A DNA stretch of 64,000 bases, from assembly GCA_011605725.1 (NCBI GenBank), contig JAAOZP010000011.1:116474-180473 (forward strand), in the 5' to 3' direction. Shown here in pieces: positions 56,109 through 64,000 of the stretch. This DNA is from Nitrososphaerota archaeon (lineage in GTDB: Archaea > Thermoproteota > EX4484-205 > JAAOZP01). The number at the start of each line of letters is the position of its first letter. Within the stretch, counting starts at the first letter, position 1. Under the pieces are notes generated by a model. That model saw nothing but the letters and a program-made list of their open reading frames with translations. It was not told the origin of the DNA and did not search any database. The translations under genes and the position numbers were made by a program.

Positions 56109-57239
56109 ATGAACTCTTGGGAGAGAGTAGTGGCGGCTATGCAGATTTCAACACCAGATAGGGTTCCCATTTACGAGTTGCATCCTTCCTTGAAAATATT
56201 TTCCACCGTGCTTGGTAAAAATGAAGATAGCATTATGGCTCATAACCCTGAAGCGTTTTTCAGCCTGATAGCTTCCAAGGGGAAAAATATTGATTTAAAC
56301 AAGCTTAATGAACAAATCGCGGAAGAACTTCTAAACTTTTATGGGGGGCTTGGGCTAGATTGGATTCGCGTTGTAAAAGCTTACGCCAGCATCCCGAGGG
56401 AAGTGAAGAGGATTGGCGAGCATACGTGGCAGGTAGACGGGAAAATATGCAAGTGGTCGGGAGAAACCCTTTGGAACTTGAGCGAGCCTAGAACCTATGA
56501 CCCGGATGAGGTAATGAGAGAGTGTAGGAATAGTGGTGTTGAAATAGATCCGTTAGCGTTTGAAGTGCTTAGGAGGCTAGCAGCCAAGGTGAAGAAAGAC
56601 ATGTTCCTGTCTTTTGATGCTGACGGAACATGGGAACCCATAGTGTCTAATCCGAATCTTCTCAAACATGTTCTAATATGGGTTTACAGGAGGCCTGATG
56701 CCGTAGAGGCCTTAATCAACCATAATACTGACGTTGCTATCGAGTATGGCAAGTGGGCTATAGATGAGGGTGCCGATGCGATTCAACTCTGCGTCGACTA
56801 TGGGAATCAGAATGGTCCTTGGATGTCGATCGAAATGTTCAGGAAATTTGTTAAACCGGCTTTGAGAAGAGAAGTGAATGCTTTCAAGAGGAAAGGTGCA
56901 TTTGTAGTTCTTCATTCAGACGGATATATCATGCCCATCCTACCCGATATTGTTGACACAGGAGTGGATGCTTACCAGTGCATTGACGTGATCGCCGGTA
57001 TGAGGATGTGGGAGGTTAAGGAAAAATTCGGAGATAAAATCTGCCTGGTTGGGAACGTGGATCCAAGGATAATAGAATACGGGACTAAACGTGATGTAGA
57101 GAAAGAGGTTGAGAGATGCTTAAGAGAAGGGGGGAGAGAAGGCTACATTCTTTCGGCTTCAGCAAGCTGTGCGCTTAACAATAATGCAGAGAATTACATT
57201 TATATGATAAACTACGTTAAGAGAAAAAAATTACAGTAA
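56109..57239 (+). CDS. URO-D / methyltransferase-family protein, copy B
   Basis: 376 residues, a close paralogue of the 47938 gene: same opening M-N-S-W-E-R-V-V, same D-A-D-G-T-W, C-V-D-Y-G-N, H-S-D-G-Y-I-M-P and D-P-R-I-I-E-Y-G. Lys/Glu and Cys changes are scattered (C-A-L-N-N-N for I-S-I-N-T-N near the end). The two copies lie 8 kb apart and flank the isomerase, PmoA-like and GH36 genes. Substrate unknown. Confidence 0.8.
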   Translation: MNSWERVVAAMQISTPDRVPIYELHPSLKIFSTVLGKNEDSIMAHNPEAFFSLIASKGKNIDLNKLNEQIAEELLNFYGGLGLDWIRVVKAYASIPREVKRIGEHTWQVDGKICKWSGETLWNLSEPRTYDPDEVMRECRNSGVEIDPLAFEVLRRLAAKVKKDMFLSFDADGTWEPIVSNPNLLKHVLIWVYRRPDAVEALINHNTDVAIEYGKWAIDEGADAIQLCVDYGNQNGPWMSIEMFRKFVKPALRREVNAFKRKGAFVVLHSDGYIMPILPDIVDTGVDAYQCIDVIAGMRMWEVKEKFGDKICLVGNVDPRIIEYGTKRDVEKEVERCLREGGREGYILSASASCALNNNAENYIYMINYVKRKKLQ

Positions 57240-57289
57240 GCAGCGCCCTAACCACCAGTAAGAAAACAAAACCTATATATGAAAAAGAC

Positions 57290-58135
57290 TTGGAGACAAG
57301 GAGATTGGGTGGAAAGTTTGACGTAATCAGATTGGGAATGAATTGTGTCGATTGCATTTTAAAGGTTGAAAGCGTTGAGAATCTGAACCGGGTAAGTATA
57401 CTCGACTGGACTATCCAGCGAGGGGGTAAGGCCTCTACCGCCATGGTGGCCGCGGCCCGTCTCGGGGCAAAAACCTCCGTGATAACGAGGATTGGGCAGG
57501 ATGAGGCTGGAGAACTCATCATCTCAGAGTTTAAAAGTATGGGGTAGACACGAGTAGAATCATTGTGCAAGAGGGATACAGTACTCCAATACTCTTCATA
57601 CTCGTTGATGCCAAAGGTAGTCCTCGATGGATTGATGCTAAAGTATTAAAAGACTGTGTTCTCCCAGAGCCAGTAAAGCATATGGTTAAGTTAGCGGAAG
57701 CAAAGAACCAGTTTAAGAACACCATTATAAGAAAACATGTTGAGGGCGAGTTCGACTTCGTAACTGAAGGGAGAATACTCCTCCTGGATTGTTTTCAGCC
57801 CGAGTGTTTAGATGCAGCTATAGCTGCCAGGAAGAATAATGTTGAAACTTGTCTCGATATGTATTTTCACCCAAATCTGAAAGAACTTCTCCGAAACATA
57901 ACATACTGTATACCATCTAGGAGAGCTGCTGCTGATTTCACTGGAGAAACTGATCCTGAAGCCATGTGCAGAAAGCTTCTTCGCCTAGGGCCTGAAGTGC
58001 CCGATTTGAAGAGGCTTTACGAGGCTATTCTTAGGAACGGTTTTTACTCATCATGCTAGCATGATTCATGGAGATTACACTAGGCCGATTCAAGATGCTT
58101 GTGAAATACTTGGAATAGAAATAGTCAGGGTCTAA
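57290..58135 (+). pseudogene. Broken PfkB-family sugar kinase fused to sugar-isomerase tail
   Basis: TTG 57290 opens a PfkB/ribokinase N-terminus: G-M-N-C-V-D, then R-G-G-K-A-S-T-A-M-V-A-A and T-R-I-G-Q-D-E-A-G. One base is lost in the G-run at 57541-57544; the next frame (G-V-D-T-S-R-I, Y-S-T-P-I-L-F) runs to a TAG at 58057. The kinase ends near residue 210 without its catalytic G-A-G-D region. The last part (E-A-I-L-R-N-G-F) continues, after one extra T in the run at 58041-58045, as T-H-H-A-S-M-I-H-G-D-Y and L-G-I-E-I-V-R-V, like the C-terminus of L-fucose/L-arabinose isomerase-type proteins. I read it as a deletion joining two genes, then frameshifts. Confidence 0.65.
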
Positions 58136-58201
58136 CCATGCTGTTTTGTTAAGCATGGTGCCGAACCCGTTGCTAATCCTTCTAAAGGAGACTTTCTAAA
58201 A

Positions 58202-58212
58202 CGTTTTTAAAC
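58202..58212 (+). promoter_or_regulatory. TATA-like box of hypA
   Basis: CGTTTTTAAAC centred about 28 bp before ATG 58235. Confidence 0.5.
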
Positions 58213-58234
58213 AGTGTTGACACCATAGGGTTTC

Positions 58235-58642
58235 ATGCATGAATGGGCTTTAGCCGAATCGGTGATAAAAACAGTTCTAAGAATAGTTGATGAAAAAGGG
58301 ATTAGAAAAGTCACCGAGATTAAAATAAAAATCGGGGAAATGCAGCAATTGGAATATGAAGTGTTCAGAGAAGCACTGGTGCAGCTGAAGCCTGTTGAGT
58401 TGAAGGACGCGGAGTTCATTATAGAGGTTGCGGAGACAGAGTTTAAATGCAGAACCTGCGGGCTTAAATGGCTTTTTCCAAAGAAGGAGCTTGGTGAAGA
58501 CGTATTGGAAGCTATACATTTTCTCCCGGAGGTTTCTCACGCCTACTTAAGGTGTCCTCGGTGTGGAAGCCCGGATTTTGAAATAACTGGGGGCAGAGGG
58601 GTTTGGATCGAGAGTATAAGCGGAGTGGAGAAGAATGGTTGA
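58235..58642 (+). CDS. hypA: Hydrogenase nickel-insertion protein HypA
   Basis: 135 residues, ATG 58235. M-H-E-W gives the N-terminal nickel ligand His2. The zinc site is C72-x2-C75 and C107-x2-C110, with the roughly 30-residue insertion between them typical of archaeal HypA. It delivers nickel to [NiFe] hydrogenase; no hydrogenase genes are in the window. Overlaps the next gene by 8 bp. Confidence 0.93.
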   Translation: MHEWALAESVIKTVLRIVDEKGIRKVTEIKIKIGEMQQLEYEVFREALVQLKPVELKDAEFIIEVAETEFKCRTCGLKWLFPKKELGEDVLEAIHFLPEVSHAYLRCPRCGSPDFEITGGRGVWIESISGVEKNG

Positions 58643-59360
58643 TCCGAGGATAAGCGTGATTGACGATAGGGTGAGGAAAGTAGGAAGGATAATTGCTGTT
58701 TCAAGTGGGAAAGGGGGTGTGGGTAAGAGCCTTCTGGCCTCCACGCTCGCGTTGATCCTGGCGGGAAAAGGCTATAGCACCGGGTTGTTCGACTTGGATT
58801 TTACAAGTCCTTCTACGCATGTTATTCTGGGTTTAAAAGAAACCCGGCCTTTGGAGGACAGAGGGATCATCCCACCAGTTGTCCATGGCTTAAAATACAT
58901 GACGATAATTTACTATTCGGGTGGACGGGCAACACCTCTGAGAGGTATAGATTTTTCAAACGCGTTTATCGAATTGCTTTCTGTAACTGATTGGGGTGGA
59001 TTGGATTTTCTAATACTGGATATGCCTCCAGGCATTGGCGATGCAACTCTCGACGTCATACGTTTAATGAGAAAACCTAGATTTCTAATAGTTACAACAC
59101 CATCTCCACTAGCTTTTGAAACAGTTAAGAAACTCATAGGAATGCTGAGGGAGCTTGATATTCCTATAGTGGGTGTTGTCGAAAACATGAAAACAGGGTT
59201 TAGTAATATTCAACAAGAATATCGAAAACTTAACGTCAAGTTTCTAGGAGAAATACCTTACGACCCGGCGGTTGAGGAGAATCTTGGGAACGTAGACAGA
59301 TTGTTGAAGACGGTTTTTGCAAAAGAGGCTGAGAAACTGCTCGAGCATTTAACGGGATAG
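58635..59360 (+). CDS. Mrp/MinD-type P-loop ATPase, HypB-like partner of HypA
   Basis: 241 residues with the deviant Walker A G-K-G-G-V-G-K-S (25-32), D-L-D-F-T-S-P-S and D-M-P-P-G. This is the Mrp/NBP35 family, but the fusion-like overlap with hypA matches the archaeal arrangement in which an ATPase-type HypB works with HypA. Iron-sulfur loading, the usual Mrp role, is the alternative; the C-terminal CxxC of NBP35/Mrp carriers is not visible. Confidence 0.85.
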   Translation: MVDPRISVIDDRVRKVGRIIAVSSGKGGVGKSLLASTLALILAGKGYSTGLFDLDFTSPSTHVILGLKETRPLEDRGIIPPVVHGLKYMTIIYYSGGRATPLRGIDFSNAFIELLSVTDWGGLDFLILDMPPGIGDATLDVIRLMRKPRFLIVTTPSPLAFETVKKLIGMLRELDIPIVGVVENMKTGFSNIQQEYRKLNVKFLGEIPYDPAVEENLGNVDRLLKTVFAKEAEKLLEHLTG

Positions 59361-59404
59361 TGATGAATAACGCATCACCCTGTTTCTCCAGAACGTAGGG
59401 CACT

Positions 59405-60871
59405 CTAATCTCTGTTGCATACGCAGTGACCCTTATACCCATGGCAAATAGGACAAGTGGGCACGTTTTGCCCGCTAGGATACCATCCGGCTTCCCTAGG
59501 CCCCAAGATTACGAAACGCGCTCTTCTATTTTCAAACTCTATATTAAGCTCATTTATGTTTCCGACGTCAGATGCTTCAACGAGGAAGCGCTTCTGGCCG
59601 AACAGGCCCTCCAATTCAGTCACATTCCAGCCAGGGGGAGTTCTCAGGCTTATTTCCGGCTCCACCTGTAGATTGTCCTTAAACACCCTTACCCCCAAGG
59701 TTTTCCCAACATTCGGGTAGATGACAGGCTCTCCATTGTAGTGCAGCCACACTTCATAGTTGTCAATGCTTCTCACAGACGAGTGGACATCGTTTTTCAA
59801 AGAGCCGATTGCTAGCTCGTTTCTCATAAGGAGCGACACGTAGTTCTCAGGCAGGATCGTGTAATCTCCGAATTTTACTTCCCGGTTCATCTCAAGCACT
59901 TTTTCCGCTAAAGCACTCACCCTATCGGTTAATTCAGACACCGTCTTGGGAGCATTATCCAGCCTAGTATACTTGTGGAGAACTATCTTCTCGCCGACTC
60001 CCTTTTTCCACTCTTCTGGAACAAGTTTCGTCCCAAGAAGTATTCCCAATAGTGAGCCAAGAGTTGCTCCAGTACAATCAGTGTCGTAGCCACAGTTAAC
60101 AGCTTTACACAGCTTGTCGCCGAAATCCCTTCCGTAGAGCAGACCCAGTATGGTGAACCCGTGGTTTTGAACAGCATGACAAACACTATTATGCCCATAC
60201 CAGTGGACTATTCTCTCTCTGGCTTCAGCCCACCTCACGTTGTTCCTGTAGCACCATAAGGCTTCTCTTATAACTCTCGATACCTGAGAGTGTATTGGAA
60301 TCATGTTCAAACCTATCCTTATAAGAGTCTCAACATCCTTTATAATGAAGGCAGCGCTCTCAACAGCAGCCCAAAACATCTCGCCATACATACCCTCGCC
60401 ACCGGAGTGGTCAAGACAGGAGTCTTTCCAAGCATAGGAGGCTGCAAGCTGCGGGTTTGCTGGGGCAATGCATGCCCATATTTCGCTTCTTATAGGTGAA
60501 CCCATCTCATCAACATAATAGTTTTCGAAACAACCGGAAATCGGCGGTAGAAGGCCTCTTCTAAGGTTTCTCTGACAAAAACCGTACTCGTTCCAAGGAT
60601 ATGCTGAGAGATGCTTAAGCCAGTATTCTGCAAGCTTTTCAAGCTTAACATTAACCCCATTGTCCTCAAGCATCTTAAGCCATACTAGTTGAAAGTCAAG
60701 ATCGTCATTTGGAGCAGCCTCGCTCACAGGTGTAGCATAGAAATTCAGGTCATTCACAAACTTCTTTCCTTCGAAGGGTGCGCCCAAAGTGCCTCCAATG
60801 TTCTTTCCAAGCCAGCAAGCGTAAACCTTGTCCCAGTATTCAGACCTTGAAAGTATTATCGGCTTATCCAT
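59405..60871 (-). CDS. ADP-ribosylglycohydrolase-family protein
   Basis: 488 residues. N-terminal helical ADP-ribosylglycohydrolase pattern: W-L-G-K-N-I-G-G-T-L-G-A-P-F-E, N-D-D-L-D (metal site) and G-Y-D-T-D-C-T-G-A. A C-terminal beta domain and a Cys/His-rich tail (C-P-I-C ... H-C-V-C) follow. Family members in carbohydrate clusters are often sugar-processing enzymes rather than protein de-ADP-ribosylases, so substrate is open. Confidence 0.8.
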   Translation of the reverse strand: MDKPIILSRSEYWDKVYACWLGKNIGGTLGAPFEGKKFVNDLNFYATPVSEAAPNDDLDFQLVWLKMLEDNGVNVKLEKLAEYWLKHLSAYPWNEYGFCQRNLRRGLLPPISGCFENYYVDEMGSPIRSEIWACIAPANPQLAASYAWKDSCLDHSGGEGMYGEMFWAAVESAAFIIKDVETLIRIGLNMIPIHSQVSRVIREALWCYRNNVRWAEARERIVHWYGHNSVCHAVQNHGFTILGLLYGRDFGDKLCKAVNCGYDTDCTGATLGSLLGILLGTKLVPEEWKKGVGEKIVLHKYTRLDNAPKTVSELTDRVSALAEKVLEMNREVKFGDYTILPENYVSLLMRNELAIGSLKNDVHSSVRSIDNYEVWLHYNGEPVIYPNVGKTLGVRVFKDNLQVEPEISLRTPPGWNVTELEGLFGQKRFLVEASDVGNINELNIEFENRRARFVILGPREAGWYPSGQNVPTCPICHGYKGHCVCNRD

Positions 60872-60933
60872 TTATTTCCAATTAAGCTCACATGTTCTGA
60901 TTTTTAAGTTTTAAAATCTTAGTGTCCAGCATA

Positions 60934-62041
60934 TCATTTTTTCGCAGCAAGTTCATCAAGCAGTTGTGAAACCATTCTCACCCTCTCAATATCTGCAGGA
61001 GGAGGAAGCTCATCTGATATGCCGAGTATGAGCCGTGGAATAGCCTTCACGATCTTTCTTACAAATCGCTCCAACGTTTCAAAAGGCACGTCCGGAAGGA
61101 AAAGCAAGAAGGGTATGCCGTCTAAAACAACGATTTCATCCTTAAACTCTCTTGCAATATCTTCGACGGCCATGTCTCCAACGGGCTCAGGGGTTAAGGC
61201 TTCAACTCCATCAACCCCCGACCTGCGGAGTAAAGGGAGGAGGGGCTTCGCATAGCCGTCAACATGTATATGCACGTACTTGCCTCTTTTATGCAAGTAT
61301 TCGCACCTCTTCTGGTAGATCGGCAGACAGAATTTCTCGAACAGCCTTGGAGAAGTTAATCTAACATCGATGTTCTCTCCCAAGTTAAATATTTCAATCG
61401 GAGAATTACCCATTAGCTCAAAGAACTTATCGTTATATCTTTCAATAGCATTCATAATATCTTCAAGCCTATCATATCCTTCAATGTATAGGAATCTCAT
61501 TGTTCGAGTGAAACCCATGTAGTCCAGTATTAGTGCTTGAAGAGGCGAGTGTGGGAAAAAGAAGGAAACTATTCCCTGGTCCTTTACGTTCTTCTCCAAC
61601 TCCCGGTAAACCGCCTGGTTAAACCTGACTTCAGCACTGTCCAGCAAGTAGGATAAAGCCTTAAAATCATCAACGGTTTTCAAAAAAATACTCTAGTTTT
61701 CTCGAAGACAGGCCCCATTCGTCAGTTTTAGCTACTTCCTGAAGCGTGCCGACGGGTGTCTTAATTCTCGTCCTAACGATGTTTCCGTTTCTCTCAACAT
61801 TAAACTGAACGTCATCCTCATATGACACTTCCACAGCAGTTTTCACGAAGTATCCCGAGTAGCACCTCCAGCTTGCTCCAAGATCCATGCAAACATCAGC
61901 AAGACTAGCCTCCTCATATTTTTTAGGAAGCTTTCCACTCTTCTTTGCCACGTAATACCAGTATTCATGCCTTATATTCCAAGAAACCTTGTCCACCTGT
62001 CTTCCCTTAAAGACCGCTAGGATTCTTTCACGAGCGTTCAA
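60934..62041 (-). pseudogene. URO-D / methyltransferase-family gene split by a frameshift
   Basis: The 5' part (TTG 62041 to a stop at 61670) carries the N-terminal R-E-R-I-L-A-V-F and H-E-Y-W-Y-Y. The 3' part (to 60934) carries the barrel with H-V-D-G-Y. They join in frame if one base is removed from the A7 run at 61682-61688, restoring E-Y-F-L-K-T-V-D-D-F. The joined product would be about 368 residues, normal for the family. The gene is either recently inactivated, slips at the run, or the run is a sequencing error. A TATA-like box at 62066-62074 on the minus strand fits TTG 62041. Confidence 0.75.
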
Positions 62042-62085
62042 AGCAGCATGTTTTTGCTAAAGAGCATTATAAATCTAGCGTTATC

Positions 62086-64000
62086 CTATTTCCTTAGCCT
62101 GATTGTTTTTATTTCCCACGGTGCAAGTTTGACTTTGAGCAAGCCTTCTTGAAGCGTAAGCCTTGTCAGGTTTCTTTCAAGCAAATCTGTTTCAACAGCC
62201 TCTCCAATGGGAAAACCCGGAGTGATTTCTGCTTCACCGCCTTCTCCAGTCGCATCGTAAATCCTGATTATGATGCCATCCGAATCCTCAGCCGTCTTTA
62301 GACAGGACAACACTATGTTCTCAGGATTTATTCTCATGAACGACGCTTCCTCTGGAAGATTTCCCTGAGAGGCTCCGCCACTCACAACAACTGTTTCAAG
62401 CGGATGGTTCAGCTCGTATCCTCTTCTGAAGGTAAGTGCCTTCCTCCAGTCCCCTCTGTGAGGATACAAAGAGTACCTAAGCTCGTGATGACCTTGATCC
62501 GGATTTGGGTCTGGACTATAACTTGTCCTGAGAATCGTCATCCTCATTGTATTACCCTGCACATCAAACCCGTACTTGCAGTCGTTCAGCAAGCTGACAC
62601 CATACTCGTCGTCTGAGAGGTCAACCCATCTTAAAGCAGGAAACTCTCTTCCATCAGCAGTTCTTGAAATGCTTCCGAAAGGTATTTCAAAGGTTGCGGT
62701 GGAGGTTCCTAAGATTGGTGTGAAAGAGACTTTCAACATGGGGGCGTCGGTGAACTCGTCAGAAACTTCATGCCAATCAACAGTTGTGTTAAAATCAATC
62801 CTAGGGATGCCTGCGTACAGCATTATTTCTTGAGTTATTGTTGAACCCCTATATCTCCTTATAGTTCGGATCCTCGACATCACCGGGCCCTTTTCAACAG
62901 CTTTTACCTCTGATCCAGTAAGCAGGTTCTCCACCTTAGTTATAGGACCTATTATCCAGGCTGACATTCTGTGAGGAGCTTCATGGAGTACTTGAAACAG
63001 GTTGCTAAACTCTGGCCGTGTAGCCTCGTGTCTAAAAGCCTTAGTCACAAACCTGCCTTCCTTCTTATCGTAAACCGACTCTATTGCTCCAGAATCCTGG
63101 TCTACCTCAATCTTGAAAAACTCGTTTTCAAGCACTGTCTGCTTTTGCCCAGATCGATAACACTCCTCCTCTCCTCCTTCAACAAGATAATAGGTTGAAT
63201 AGCCTAGACTCGGCACTTCAGCGATGAAAACCAACTCATCGCCATTGATTTGAGCAGGATATTGCTTTCCACGCGTATCCCTAACAACCGGGTTTCTTGG
63301 AATCATTTCTCTAGATATTTTAACTTTTGCAACATCCTTCCTATCCCAAGCAAGAGTGTTGAACACCACTATTGCTAACCCTTCCTGAGAGAATTTTATT
63401 CTTTCAGCTATCTTCTTCATGGATTTATCTAAGGTTTCCTTTGCTGCTGCAAGTACTTCCTCGGCCAGACGGTTAGAGTACAAGTAGGCTTCGTGAAATG
63501 CACTTCCATCCAGAATGTCGTGAAACTGGTTAAACAATGTTTTCTTCCATGCCTCTTCAAGTTTTTCTCCAAGATGTTCGCCAGCGATTGCTGAAAGCTT
63601 TTCAGCATCAACCAAATATCTTTCACACAGCCTGTTGTAACGCTTAATGTCAGCATGAGTCGTATAGCAACCGTCGAAAGTAAAGTTGAGCTCATCCCTA
63701 ACTACCGGTAATTCTGATTTCACTTTTGAAACCTCGTTGAAAAACTGGTGCGTCGAGCTGAAGGCTACGTCGGGGAGGACTGGCTTTTCACGTATTTTCA
63801 TCGCAGCCTTAATATCCTCGATGGTTGCACCACCACCATGGTCCCCAACACCGTAAACGAACATGCTTGTTTTCAAGCCGTATTTCTCATGTAGGAGTTT
63901 CGCGGTTTCAACTATGTTTCTAGGAGTGATCGTGTTGTTGTAAACACTGTTGAAGGCAAGCAGTCTTGAGCCGTCTGGCCCCTCCCAATAGAATATTGGA
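62086..64000 (-). CDS. GH38 alpha-mannosidase, 5' partial
   Basis: The frame is open past the right edge, so the N-terminus is outside. The visible 637 or so residues begin F-Y-W-E-G-P-D-G-S-R-L-L and include V-G-D-H-G-G-G-A-T, the GH38 signature close to the active site, H-D-I-L-D-G-S and a long beta-domain tail. It removes alpha-mannose, probably in the cytosol. It follows the URO-D-family gene on the same strand, but that gene has its own promoter. Confidence 0.88.
   Translation of the reverse strand, partial: PIFYWEGPDGSRLLAFNSVYNNTITPRNIVETAKLLHEKYGLKTSMFVYGVGDHGGGATIEDIKAAMKIREKPVLPDVAFSSTHQFFNEVSKVKSELPVVRDELNFTFDGCYTTHADIKRYNRLCERYLVDAEKLSAIAGEHLGEKLEEAWKKTLFNQFHDILDGSAFHEAYLYSNRLAEEVLAAAKETLDKSMKKIAERIKFSQEGLAIVVFNTLAWDRKDVAKVKISREMIPRNPVVRDTRGKQYPAQINGDELVFIAEVPSLGYSTYYLVEGGEEECYRSGQKQTVLENEFFKIEVDQDSGAIESVYDKKEGRFVTKAFRHEATRPEFSNLFQVLHEAPHRMSAWIIGPITKVENLLTGSEVKAVEKGPVMSRIRTIRRYRGSTITQEIMLYAGIPRIDFNTTVDWHEVSDEFTDAPMLKVSFTPILGTSTATFEIPFGSISRTADGREFPALRWVDLSDDEYGVSLLNDCKYGFDVQGNTMRMTILRTSYSPDPNPDQGHHELRYSLYPHRGDWRKALTFRRGYELNHPLETVVVSGGASQGNLPEEASFMRINPENIVLSCLKTAEDSDGIIIRIYDATGEGGEAEITPGFPIGEAVETDLLERNLTRLTLQEGLLKVKLAPWEIKTIRLRK

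Overview
The window looks archaeal, probably a thermophilic or anaerobic member of the Thermoproteota (TACK) side; I cannot place it further without a search. Supporting signs are AT-rich TATA-like boxes about 25-30 bp upstream of start codons with many apparently leaderless genes, frequent GTG/TTG starts, archaeal-type split glutamate synthase subunits, TrmB and Lrp-type regulators, an Lhr-family helicase, a stand-alone DHH phosphoesterase, and the archaeal HypA plus Mrp/MinD-type HypB pair. Bacterial-looking genes are mixed in: a class I GAPDH, a fused GMP synthase, GH36/GH38 enzymes and a PmoA-like protein. No rRNA, tRNA, CRISPR array or insertion sequence was recognised.

Layout. 1-10.5 kb: a giant repeat-built surface protein (5' end outside the window), a double-HTH regulator, and a secreted set made of a gingipain-like C25 peptidase, a transglutaminase-like protein and a membrane-anchored protein. 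10.7-13.6 kb: a URO-D-family protein, a HEPN/MNT toxin-antitoxin pair, two stand-alone RAM-domain proteins and a PIN-domain remnant. 13.7-24.1 kb: nitrogen metabolism. Glutamate dehydrogenase is divergent from a tightly packed six-gene operon (degenerate glutamate synthase paralogue, FMN/ferredoxin glutamate synthase, amidotransferase-GXGXG fusion, EtfB, EtfA, GuaA). 24.3-32.1 kb: GAPDH, a tRNA-thiolation-like PP-loop protein, GT4 glycosyltransferase, TrmB regulator, sugar nucleotidyltransferase, DHH phosphoesterase and an UppP-like phosphatase. 32.1-40.8 kb: a 1791-residue GH2-like / FtsX-like / cytosolic Rossmann (CARF-like) fusion, then a polytopic GT-C-like protein and a UbiA-family prenyltransferase; with the genes just before, this suggests cell-surface glycan or polyprenyl-phosphate work.

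40.8-64 kb is an accessory carbohydrate region: DUF4432 epimerase-like protein, Gfo/Idh/MocA oxidoreductase, Lhr helicase, a decayed flavin reductase, four URO-D-family loci interleaved with a sugar isomerase/epimerase, a PmoA-like protein, a GH36 enzyme, a broken PfkB kinase/sugar isomerase chimera, HypA/HypB, an ADP-ribosylglycohydrolase-like protein and a GH38 alpha-mannosidase running off the right edge. A three-gene cassette of unknown function sits at 49.3-50.4 kb.

The most unusual items are the GH2/FtsX/CARF-like fusion, the NADPH-subunit-free glutamate synthase operon carrying its own ETF, the set of URO-D paralogues with differing metal-site residues among glycosidases, and several genes broken by single-base indels, often in homopolymer runs.
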